A DNA stretch of 64,000 bases, taken from contig JAIXUH010000034.1 of assembly GCA_027484145.1 (NCBI GenBank), forward strand, positions 1 to 64,000. Direction: 5' to 3'. This DNA is from Rhodobacter sp. (GTDB taxonomy: Bacteria > Pseudomonadota > Alphaproteobacteria > Rhodobacterales > Rhodobacteraceae). Below, in pieces: positions 53,605 to 61,768 of this stretch. A model generated the notes under the pieces. It was not told the origin of the DNA. It ran no database searches and saw only the letters and a program-made list of their open reading frames with translations. The position numbers and the translations under genes are program-made. Numbering within the stretch: position 1 is the first letter of the stretch; each line of letters starts with the position of its first letter.

Positions 53605-54510
53605 ATGATCGCCCCAACCGACCTGCGCGAACGTATCCGCAACGGCCTGCTGTCGTTTCCCGTGACACCCTTTGATACCGAAAACCGATTTGACGCCAAT
53701 GCCTTGCGCGCGCATCTTGAATGGCTGTCGCAGCACCCCGTCGCCGGGTTGATCGTGGCGGGTGGGACGGGTGAGATGTTCTCTCTGACGCCCGATGAAA
53801 TCGTGGCCGTGGTGAAAACCGCCAAGTCCGCGCAACCGGGCAGCCCGATCATTTCCGGCTGCGGTTATGGCACAAGGGTGGCCTGCGAACTGGCACAGGC
53901 GATCGAGGTGGCGGGGGGGGACGGCATCCTGTTGTTGCCACATTACCTGACCGAAGCGCCCGCCGACGGGGTCGAGGCGCACATTCGCGCGGTCTGCGAT
54001 GCGACGCGCATGGCGGTGATCGTCTACAACCGGGGCCAAAGCCGGGTGACAGCTGACATGATCGCGCGTCTGGCCGATGATTGCCCCAACCTGATCGGGT
54101 TCAAGGATGGCACCGGCGATATTGATACCGTCCGCCGCGTGACGCTTAAGATGGGCGACAGGCTCAGCTATATCGGCGGGATGCCGACGCATGAGTTGTT
54201 CGCCCAAGCCTATCGCGGGGCGGGGATGCCCACCTATTCCTCGGCGGTGTTCAACTTTGTGCCCGCCACGGCGCTGTCGTTCCACCGTGCCTTTGTGGCA
54301 GGCGATGATGCCACCTGCGAAGCCTTGCTGCGCGACTTTTACTATCCCTTTGCCGCGATCCGCGACCGCAAAACGGGCTATGCCGTGTCGGCCATCAAGG
54401 CAGGGGTGCGCCTGCGCGGCTTTGCGGCGGGCAAGGTTCGCACGCCCTTGATGGACCTGACCGAAGAGGAAGAGGCGATGATGGCCGCGCTGATCGCCGG
54501 GCGCGGCTGA
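53605..54510 (+). CDS. DapA-family 5-dehydro-4-deoxyglucarate / 2-keto-3-deoxypentonate dehydratase (KdgD-like)
   Basis: A 301-residue DHDPS-family protein (third paralogue). The N-terminus NGLLSFPVTPFDTENRFD is characteristic of KdgD; the loop is VAGGTGEMFSLT, the tyrosine is in AVIVYNRGQ and the Schiff-base lysine in LIGFKDGTGD. KdgD removes water and CO2 from 5-keto-4-deoxyglucarate to give 2-oxoglutarate semialdehyde; related enzymes dehydrate 2-keto-3-deoxy-L-arabinonate to the same product. Behind an arabinonate-dehydratase-like enzyme, the second reaction is equally likely. No semialdehyde dehydrogenase gene is in the window. Confidence 0.85.
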   Translation: MIAPTDLRERIRNGLLSFPVTPFDTENRFDANALRAHLEWLSQHPVAGLIVAGGTGEMFSLTPDEIVAVVKTAKSAQPGSPIISGCGYGTRVACELAQAIEVAGGDGILLLPHYLTEAPADGVEAHIRAVCDATRMAVIVYNRGQSRVTADMIARLADDCPNLIGFKDGTGDIDTVRRVTLKMGDRLSYIGGMPTHELFAQAYRGAGMPTYSSAVFNFVPATALSFHRAFVAGDDATCEALLRDFYYPFAAIRDRKTGYAVSAIKAGVRLRGFAAGKVRTPLMDLTEEEEAMMAALIAGRG

Positions 54511-54524
54511 CTCTCTTCCGGTCG

Positions 54525-56060
54525 CTAAAGGCTTTCCAGAAAGGCAATCAGGGCAGCGCGGTCCGGCGCAGACAGGGCCATGAAAGCGCGGCGCGTGCCC
54601 TCGGCCTCGCCCCCGTGCCACAAGATCGCCTCGGTCAGATTGCGCGCGCGGCCATCATGCAGAAACTGCGTGTGGCCGGAAACCTGCGCGGTCAGGCCAA
54701 TGCCCCACAGCGGCGGGGTGCGCCATTCACGGCCCGTCGCGCGACCTTCGGGGCGGTTGTCGGCCAGCCCTTCGCCCATGTCATGCAGCAAAAGATCGGT
54801 ATAGGGCCAGATCAGCTGAAAGCTTTGCTCGGGCCGGTCAGACAGGCGGTGGGTCACGTGTTTGGGGGTGTGGCAGCCGGTGCAATTCAGGGTGTAGAAC
54901 ATCTCCTTGCCGCGCAGCACCTGCGGATCATCCACCTGCCGCCGCGCGGGAACCCCCAGATTGCGGGAGTAGAATGTCACCAGATCAAGGCTTTGCGCGT
55001 CCACCTCCAGCCCGTCGCGCACGTCTGGTTCCTGCCCGTGCGGCGCGGTGCGGCAAGCATCCTGCGCGGGGGTGCAGTCACCCCACGGGTCCGGGTGCAG
55101 CACCGTTGACAGGCCCATATCGCCAGCAAAGGCCCCGGCAGATTGCGCGCGCACCGTGGGTTCGCCCGCCTTCAGCCCAAAACGGCCCAGCATGGGGGCG
55201 GCATATTCCACCGATGGCACGATCTGCGCGCGGCCCGAAATCCCGTCACCATCCGCATCGTCGGGGTCCGCGGCGGCAAGGATATCGGCGGCCGGAATCG
55301 CCTCCAGCAACCCCAGCCCGATCATTTGCGGGGCGATGCGGGGGCTGAGCATCGCATCCTTGGCCAATGGCCCAAAGGCGAGGGCCGACAGATCATAGCC
55401 GGGTTGGCGCAACGAAATCACGCTGCCATCGGGCAGGGTCATGGGCACCTCGGTATAGCGCACCTCAAGCCGGGCTTCGGCGGCATGGCCGGGGGCGGCG
55501 AAATCCTGAATCTGGCTGCCATAGGCCGGGTCGGGCAGGGTGGCCAGCCAGTCTGCAATACCTTCGGGCGAAGGGCCGCCGGGCACCGAGATGCGCACAA
55601 ACAGCGACACGCGTGTGTCATCATCATCTAGCGGGGTATGGCCGCGACCATCCTTGATGTGGCAATCCTGACAGGCGCGGGCGTTATACAGCGGGCCCAA
55701 GCCATCGGATGCACGGGTCGAGGCGGGGGCTGCGATCCACAATTTGCGAAACAGGCCGTTGCCCAGCCGGAAGGCCATTTCACCTTCGGGCGATGTATTG
55801 GCCGAAAACTGACTGAAGGCATCCGCATCCGCCCGCGCCCGCACTGTTGCCGCCCCGGCCGACATCGCCTCAAACGCCTCGGCCCGGGTGAAATCGGTGG
55901 TGGGGGCGGTGATCGCGGCAACGCGCGTCTGTTCCTGTGCCGTGCGTGGCACAACCGCCAGATGGTGGTCCTCCAGCGTTTGCGCCAAGGCGGGCAGGCT
56001 GGTCACCACAAGGGCGACCAGCGGGCGCAACATCCGGCCTGTCGTTGTAAAGGGTGTCAT
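54525..56060 (-). CDS. Diheme oxidoreductase of the DUF1111 (DHOR/thiol oxidoreductase) family
   Basis: A 511-residue periplasmic cytochrome. A signal peptide spans RMLRPLVALVVTSLPALAQ. Two heme c motifs are ARACQDCHIKDG and NCTGCHTPKH, as expected for DUF1111, which is related to MauG and diheme peroxidases. An ATG at 56033 is an alternative start. It lies 60 bp after the imelysin gene on the same strand in the order hemP, imelysin, DHOR. This arrangement is common in Rhodobacteraceae iron-responsive loci. The redox partner is unknown. Confidence 0.87.
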   Translation of the reverse strand: MTPFTTTGRMLRPLVALVVTSLPALAQTLEDHHLAVVPRTAQEQTRVAAITAPTTDFTRAEAFEAMSAGAATVRARADADAFSQFSANTSPEGEMAFRLGNGLFRKLWIAAPASTRASDGLGPLYNARACQDCHIKDGRGHTPLDDDDTRVSLFVRISVPGGPSPEGIADWLATLPDPAYGSQIQDFAAPGHAAEARLEVRYTEVPMTLPDGSVISLRQPGYDLSALAFGPLAKDAMLSPRIAPQMIGLGLLEAIPAADILAAADPDDADGDGISGRAQIVPSVEYAAPMLGRFGLKAGEPTVRAQSAGAFAGDMGLSTVLHPDPWGDCTPAQDACRTAPHGQEPDVRDGLEVDAQSLDLVTFYSRNLGVPARRQVDDPQVLRGKEMFYTLNCTGCHTPKHVTHRLSDRPEQSFQLIWPYTDLLLHDMGEGLADNRPEGRATGREWRTPPLWGIGLTAQVSGHTQFLHDGRARNLTEAILWHGGEAEGTRRAFMALSAPDRAALIAFLESL

Positions 56061-56120
56061 GGCGTGATCTTGCCCCAAGTCGTCAGGTCACGGCCAGACC
56101 GCAGTTTGCGGGGCGACCGT

Positions 56121-57371
56121 TTATTGGAAAACGGCATTGGGGTTGTCCAGACTGTCAGAGCCCGCAAAAGCCACCGCCTGCAGGCCCAAAAGGACCGCCG
56201 CCTGTTCCATCACGACCGTCTGCGCCACCAGCGTGTCCACCGCCGTTTCAATCAGCGCAGCCCCCCGGACATTGCCCGCTTGCAGCATCTGGTCATAGGC
56301 AAGGCCGGTTTCAGCTGCCCCCCGGATCGCCTGAAGGGCGGCAAGGCTGTTGGTCAACCCCTGTTGCAGCGCCTGATCAAGGGCAGGGTCGTGCGCGGCC
56401 ACCAGATCAGACAAAGATGACCCCTGAACGATGCTGCCATCGACGCGGGTATAGCGGCCCAGATAGACGTTTTGAATGCCGACCCCGTCGAAGTAATGGC
56501 TGTTGTGAGTGTTGTCAGAAAAACAATCCTGCTCTTCCTCGGGGTCATTCAGCATCAGGCCAAGGGTCATGCGTTCGCCCGCCAATTCGCCATAGGACAG
56601 GCTGCCCATGCCTGTCAGCATCGCCGAAAGTCCGGCCTGCGGGTCGGTGGTCACGGCCAGCCGGGCGGCCCCAGCGGGGCGCCACAGGGCGACCATATCC
56701 TCAAGGTCACGCACCAGCAGGGTGGAGGCTGCCTCAAGATAGGCGGCGCGACGGTCACAATTGCCGCCGGTGCAGCCAACACCTTGCACGAAATCGGTAA
56801 AGGGGCGGTTTCCGGCACCGGGGCCTGTGCCGTTCAGATCCTGCCCCCACAGCAGAAACTCAATCGCATGATACCCCGACGCGACGTTGCCTTCATGTCC
56901 GTCCGCTTCGTGCAGAGTGGATGCGATCAGGTCGGGCGTGATCTGCGTGGCGTCGATCTGTTGCCCCGACAGGGTCAGGCGCGGGTTGGCAATCACGTTC
57001 AGCCCGGCATTGCTTACATCGCCAGACCCCGCCGCTGCGATGTAATCGATCAGGCCTTCGTCTAGCGGCCAAGCGTTGACCTTGCCTTCCCAGTCATCGA
57101 CATGCGGGTTACCAAAGCGGAACACTTCGCTTTGCAGATAGGGAACACGCGCATACCGCCATGCTTGCCGCGCGGTGGCCAGCGTTTCGGGCGAGGGCGT
57201 CGCCAGCAGCACCGCGATGGCATCATGCAGGGTCTTTGCCGTTTCCAGACTGTCGGCATAGGTCGCTGCCGCAAGGTCGGCATAGGTTGTGACAACAGCC
57301 GCCGGGTCGGCCGCACGCAGCGGGCCGGCCAGAACGGTCGACAGGAAAAGCGCAGGCAAAAGCCGTGTCAT
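56121..57371 (-). CDS. Imelysin-family (peptidase M75-like) iron-regulated protein
   Basis: A 416-residue exported protein with the signal peptide TRLLPALFLSTVLAGPLRA. The imelysin GxHxxE motif is present in VASGYHAIEFLLWG. Other features are FRFGNPHVDDWEGKVNAWPLDEGLIDY and the C-terminal CFSDNTHNSHYFDG. Imelysin proteins (IrpA, ICMP, and EfeO relatives) are iron-regulated, periplasmic or outer-membrane proteins; protease activity is doubtful and iron or heme handling is suspected. It stands between hemP and the diheme DUF1111 gene. Confidence 0.88.
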   Translation of the reverse strand: MTRLLPALFLSTVLAGPLRAADPAAVVTTYADLAAATYADSLETAKTLHDAIAVLLATPSPETLATARQAWRYARVPYLQSEVFRFGNPHVDDWEGKVNAWPLDEGLIDYIAAAGSGDVSNAGLNVIANPRLTLSGQQIDATQITPDLIASTLHEADGHEGNVASGYHAIEFLLWGQDLNGTGPGAGNRPFTDFVQGVGCTGGNCDRRAAYLEAASTLLVRDLEDMVALWRPAGAARLAVTTDPQAGLSAMLTGMGSLSYGELAGERMTLGLMLNDPEEEQDCFSDNTHNSHYFDGVGIQNVYLGRYTRVDGSIVQGSSLSDLVAAHDPALDQALQQGLTNSLAALQAIRGAAETGLAYDQMLQAGNVRGAALIETAVDTLVAQTVVMEQAAVLLGLQAVAFAGSDSLDNPNAVFQ

Positions 57372-57392
57372 GGGGAAACCTGTGGCAAAGGA

Positions 57393-57554
57393 TTATTTGG
57401 TCAGGATCAGTTTTCCGGCCCGCGTGATCCGCAGCGAATAGACCTGACCGTTCAAATGGATATGCGCAAGGATGCCACCTTGGGTCAGATCGGTGGCCTG
57501 ATGGCTGGGGGGCGTCAGGGTGGCAAAACTGCCGGGGGCGGGGGCGAATGTCAT
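57393..57554 (-). CDS. hemP: Hemin uptake protein HemP
   Basis: A 53-residue protein. The C-terminal signature is HLNGQVYSLRITRAGKLILTK, here split as GQVYSLRITR and AGKLILTK, which is diagnostic for HemP. The ATG at 57554 has AAGGCGG upstream. It precedes the imelysin gene by 21 bp on the same strand. HemP is a small Fur/Irr-linked protein needed for hemin uptake or its regulation in several proteobacteria. Confidence 0.9.
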   Translation of the reverse strand: MTFAPAPGSFATLTPPSHQATDLTQGGILAHIHLNGQVYSLRITRAGKLILTK

Positions 57555-57670
57555 GATGCATGCCGCCTTGTGTTCGGGTGCCCCAAAGGGCGGTGTTCAA
57601 CCTGTGCCATGTCGCGGGTGATCCTGTTGACGGGGGATTGGCTGGCCCGCTGGGCTGGCTGGATGTCTAA

Positions 57671-57698
57671 AACATACTAAAAGACTAAACTTTGTAAA
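57671..57698 (-). promoter_or_regulatory. Putative promoter of the hemP operon with CTAAA repeats
   Basis: On the minus strand TTTACA (complement of 57693-57698), 16-bp spacer, TATGTT (complement of 57671-57676). CTAAA occurs at 57667-57671, 57677-57681 and 57685-57689, covering the -10 and spacer. AT-rich direct repeats at this place are candidate sites for an iron regulator (Irr, RirA or Fur), but none fits a textbook box exactly. Confidence 0.4.
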
Positions 57699-57802
57699 GA
57701 CAGATTCTTTTTGTCGGAAATGCATTGCGATCTGTGCTGGCAACGGTGCAGCGTTGTTCTGCAAATAAATGAAATTGTTTGAAAAACGTCTTGTCCCGCA
57801 GA

Positions 57803-60800
57803 TCAGCCGCGACGGTTGCGCTCTTGCACGCGGATCAGGTGGCGCGCCAGATCCTCCACATTGGGGGGCTGCAGAATCGACAGATGGTCGCCCGGCACAT
57901 CAATGACCTCGAACCCGTCGCGGGCAACAGGGGCCCAACCCAGCCCGCTGGCCGCGCTTTGCGGGCTGTCAAAGACGTTTTCCATCGCCCGAAAGATCGT
58001 CAGCGGCAGGTCAATCGGCTGCGCCTCATAGGCCTGCACAGCCAGTTCGTTGGCCGCGACAAAGGTGCCAATCGTCAGGGGCGCGGCCTCGCCCTTGCGC
58101 GAGGCAAGGCGGACGCGCAGTTTTTCAACGCGATTGCGCAGGTCGGTCAGCCGGTTTTCGACCAGATGCAGCACATAGGATGGCCCATCGGCACGGGCGC
58201 GACGCAAATGGGCGGCAAGCCGCGCGCCGCCCCCGATCTTTGACCGCCCGCCGGGGCCTTCGGCATCAAACAGCGCCAGCATCTGCACGCGCCGCCCTGC
58301 CGCCAGCAACTGCTGGGCAAGCTCAAAGGCGATATAACCGCCCAAGGAGACGGCTGCCAGGCTGACCGGGCCTTCGGGATAATGGCGCTGTATATCCTCC
58401 AGGTATCGCCGGGCGGTTTCCGGCACGCCGATGGGTGTGTCGGGTGTCAACAGGCCGACCGTCAACCCCAGCAAGGGCTGATCCGGGCCCAGTGCGGCGG
58501 CAAGCGGGCGATAGTATTCCTCATTCCGGCCAAGGACATGCACGCCAAAAATCGGCGGGCGGCTGCCTCCGGGCTGGATGGGGATGATATAGCGCGGCCC
58601 TGCCTGTGCGGCGGCTACGGCGGCGGCAAGCGCGCGCGGCGTGGGGCTGCGGTGCAGATCGCCTACGCCAAGGCGGTGGTCCAGTTCCGCTTCGATCCGG
58701 CCGATCAACTGGACTGCCAGCAGCGAATGCCCGCCCAGATCGTGAAAGCTGTCATCCGGCCCGATCGAGGGCAGGCCCAGCGTGGCCGCCATCAGCCGCG
58801 CGATGCGCTGCGTGGCCGGGTCGCTGGCGATGGTGGTGGCGCCTGCCTCATGTTGCGGTGTTGGCGAGGGCAGGGCGGCCACGTCGATCTTGCCACCCGG
58901 TGTGCGCGGAAAATCCGCCACGGGCACAAGAAGGGGCAACATGTGCGGCGGCAGTTGGGTCGCCACCTGCGCCCGCAGTAGAGCCGCATCCGGCAGGCCC
59001 TGCCCATCAGCGGCTGTGACCCATGCCACCAGTCTGGCTGCGGGGGTCGCAGCATCGACCACAGCTGCGACAGCGCGCCCGGCGGCGGGGGTGGCCTCGA
59101 TCACCCGTTCCACATGGCGCAGGTCGATGCGAAAGCCCCGCAACTTGACCTGACGGTCGCGCCGACCCAGAAAGGCCAGCGTGCCATCGGGGCGCCACCT
59201 TGCCCGGTCGCCCGTGCGATACATCCGGCCTTCACCGGCAAAACGGTCGGCGTGAAAGGCGGCGGCCGTGTCGTCAGCCCGTCCGATATAGCCGTCACTG
59301 ACCGCTTGGCCGCCAATCCACAAATCGCCATCCGCCCCCAGCGGTGCCAACGAGCCATCCCCGGCCAGCACATAGGCGCGGGCGTGGCCCAGCGGGCGGC
59401 CAATGGGAATATCGGCGGTATCGTCGATCGGTCCGGGTTCGTGCAGGGTGCAGGTGATGGTGGTTTCGGTGGGACCATAGCCATTCAGCCACCGAGGCCC
59501 CGGTGCCATGCGCTGCCAGACCGCCAAGGCGCGCGGGCTGATCTGTTCGCCCCCCACAACAACCAGTCGCACCGCTGATGGCAGCCTGCGGCCCGTGCGC
59601 GCCATCTCGTCAACCAGAACGTGCCAGAACGCGGTTGGCAGGTTCAGCACGGTGATTGCCTTGGCCGCCACCGCATCCAGAAACGCGCCAACCGAACCGG
59701 CCATCGCTGGGTCGCGCAGAACAAGTTGCGCCCCCGCCAGCAGGCTGGGGATGATTTCTTCGATCGACACATCAAACGACGGGCTGGCAAATTGCAAAAC
59801 CTTGTCCGTCTTGGTCAGCGCAAAGGCCGCCTCGACCGCCGCCGCATGGGCCGCAAGGGCGCGCACGGGGACGCGAACGCCCTTGGGCGCGCCAGTGGTG
59901 CCCGATGTATAGATGACATAGGCCAGCCGGTTCGGGTCTGCGATCAGGGACGGTGCCATTGTTGCCGGGGGCGCACCGGAGGTGATGATCTGCATGGCGG
60001 TCGGATGATCGGCAACGGGGGGGGCAATCATCAGGCGCGCGCCGCAATCGGTCAGCATGTGGTCGATCACGGATCGCGGATAGGCTGGGTCTATCGGCAG
60101 GAAGGCCGCGCCTGCCTTCAGCACCGCCAGCATGGCCACCACAAAATCGGGCGAGCGTTCAAGGCAGATGGCAACGATTTCGCCCGGTGCCGCACCTGCC
60201 GCGCGCAAGGCCTGCGCCAACCCGTTGGCCCGCGCATCAAGGGCGGCATAGGTCAGCACAACGGCAGAACCGACCATGCCGAGGGCGGGGGCTGTCGGGC
60301 TGGCGGCGGCCACCTCTGCCAAACGGGTGGCGATACAGGGTGCGGTGTCCCCAAGTTTGCGGTCCGGGCGGCCAAGAGCCAACAGCGCCGCCTCTTCCGA
60401 CCGGGGCAGCATGGTCAGATGCGACAGCGGTGTCACGGCGATGGATTTGGCGAAGGACGCCAACACCTCGGTCAGATGGGTCAGCAAGGCCTCGGCACGC
60501 GCGGCGGGCACCAGAACAGGATCATGCTCCAGCACCAATAGGAGGCTGGCATCGCCATAGGCCGCCAGCGTGACGGGCAGTGCGCCCTCTTCGCGCAAGT
60601 CGACCCGGCGTTGCGCCCATGCCCCACCCAAGGCCTGCAACTCGGCCGCAAGGCTGGCGCGTTCGAACATCACCATGCTTTGGAACAACGGCATATTGCC
60701 CGAAAGCCCGGCCCACCGCCGGATGTCGGACAGTGAGGCGTGTTCATGCGGGCGCAGGGCCAGTGCCGCCTGCCGCAGGTCGGCCAGCAGGGCATCGGCG

Positions 60801-61768
60801 GTCATGTCGGCGGCCATGGTCAGCCGCAAGGGCAAGGTGTTGATCAGGCAGCCGACCGTGCGGTCGCATCCCGGCCGCAGATGCCGCCCGGCGCGGGTGA
60901 TGCCAAAGACGGCTTCCTCACGCCCGGTCCAGCGTGCAACCACCATGCCCCACGCGGCATTGATCAGGTTGGCCAGCGTGGCCCCGGCTGCTTCGGCCCG
61001 GTCCGACAGGGCGGCGGTCAGTGCGCGGTCAAGCCGCCGTTCGATCTGGCGTTTGCGCGATGGGGCGGCCGCATCCCCCATTGCCTCGGGTGCGATCAGG
61101 TTTGGCTGGTCAAATCCGGCCAGCCGCAGGCGGAAATGCTGTTCGGCCCCAAGCGTATCCAGCCGTGCAAGGCTCTGGCAAAACGTAGAAAAACTGGTGC
61201 CCTGCGGGGGCAGGGGTTGGCCTGCCCCGTCGCCCAAAGCGGCAAACAGGTCTTGCAGAACGATGCTGATGCTGCGGCCATCAACCATGGCGTGATGCAC
61301 CGTCCAGACCATGACGGCGCGACGCGGCCCAAGGGTGGCCAGCAGGACCCGCCACGACGGCGTGCCTTCCAGATCGATCCCGGCGTCGCGGTCGGCGTCA
61401 AGGAATTGCGTCAGGGTGCTGTCTTGCTTGCGCGGTGGCAGATGCGACCAATCCTCGACCGTCAGATCGGTGGCAATCGTGGGGCGCACGACCTGCACCG
61501 GGCTGACGCGGCGGCGCCACAGGATCGACAGGCGCAAGGCGTCATGGCGGGCGGCTGTTGCATCCCACGCGGCGCGCAGGGCCTCGGGATCGATGTCCTC
61601 GTCCTCCAGATGCACGACAATCTGTTCAAGGTTGACCCAAGGGCGCCCGGCCAAGGTGCTTTCATAGACCATGCCCAGTTGCAGCGGGGTCAAGGCGAAC
61701 ACCTCACCCGGGCCGCCAATCGGGGCTGCATCGCGCACGGTCAGGCTTTGGCGGCCATCCACTGTCAT
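57803..61768 (-). CDS. One-module nonribosomal peptide synthetase (C-A-PCP-TE)
   Basis: A 1321-residue synthetase from the ATG at 61768. The condensation domain spans about 20-450 with VHHAMVDG (157-164). The adenylation domain runs about 470-970 with YTSGTTGAPKG (620-630), NGYGPTE, YRTGDRARW and Lys960 in GGKIDVAAL. The carrier domain has Ser1015 in DLGGHSLLAVQ. The thioesterase domain has Ser1141 in AAVSLGGY, with Ala in place of the first Gly of GxSxG, and a late GDHLSIL histidine. By eye the specificity residues read D, V, E, N, V, V, G, I, T, K; I do not assign a substrate. No transferase or tailoring gene is visible. It overlaps the flippase by ATGA. Confidence 0.87.
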   Translation of the reverse strand: MTVDGRQSLTVRDAAPIGGPGEVFALTPLQLGMVYESTLAGRPWVNLEQIVVHLEDEDIDPEALRAAWDATAARHDALRLSILWRRRVSPVQVVRPTIATDLTVEDWSHLPPRKQDSTLTQFLDADRDAGIDLEGTPSWRVLLATLGPRRAVMVWTVHHAMVDGRSISIVLQDLFAALGDGAGQPLPPQGTSFSTFCQSLARLDTLGAEQHFRLRLAGFDQPNLIAPEAMGDAAAPSRKRQIERRLDRALTAALSDRAEAAGATLANLINAAWGMVVARWTGREEAVFGITRAGRHLRPGCDRTVGCLINTLPLRLTMAADMTADALLADLRQAALALRPHEHASLSDIRRWAGLSGNMPLFQSMVMFERASLAAELQALGGAWAQRRVDLREEGALPVTLAAYGDASLLLVLEHDPVLVPAARAEALLTHLTEVLASFAKSIAVTPLSHLTMLPRSEEAALLALGRPDRKLGDTAPCIATRLAEVAAASPTAPALGMVGSAVVLTYAALDARANGLAQALRAAGAAPGEIVAICLERSPDFVVAMLAVLKAGAAFLPIDPAYPRSVIDHMLTDCGARLMIAPPVADHPTAMQIITSGAPPATMAPSLIADPNRLAYVIYTSGTTGAPKGVRVPVRALAAHAAAVEAAFALTKTDKVLQFASPSFDVSIEEIIPSLLAGAQLVLRDPAMAGSVGAFLDAVAAKAITVLNLPTAFWHVLVDEMARTGRRLPSAVRLVVVGGEQISPRALAVWQRMAPGPRWLNGYGPTETTITCTLHEPGPIDDTADIPIGRPLGHARAYVLAGDGSLAPLGADGDLWIGGQAVSDGYIGRADDTAAAFHADRFAGEGRMYRTGDRARWRPDGTLAFLGRRDRQVKLRGFRIDLRHVERVIEATPAAGRAVAAVVDAATPAARLVAWVTAADGQGLPDAALLRAQVATQLPPHMLPLLVPVADFPRTPGGKIDVAALPSPTPQHEAGATTIASDPATQRIARLMAATLGLPSIGPDDSFHDLGGHSLLAVQLIGRIEAELDHRLGVGDLHRSPTPRALAAAVAAAQAGPRYIIPIQPGGSRPPIFGVHVLGRNEEYYRPLAAALGPDQPLLGLTVGLLTPDTPIGVPETARRYLEDIQRHYPEGPVSLAAVSLGGYIAFELAQQLLAAGRRVQMLALFDAEGPGGRSKIGGGARLAAHLRRARADGPSYVLHLVENRLTDLRNRVEKLRVRLASRKGEAAPLTIGTFVAANELAVQAYEAQPIDLPLTIFRAMENVFDSPQSAASGLGWAPVARDGFEVIDVPGDHLSILQPPNVEDLARHLIRVQERNRRG

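Noticed and set aside
57749-57764. CAACG-CTGCAC-CGTTG stem after the NRPS gene as an intrinsic terminator
   Set aside because: Only a five-base-pair stem and no following T-run on the minus strand.
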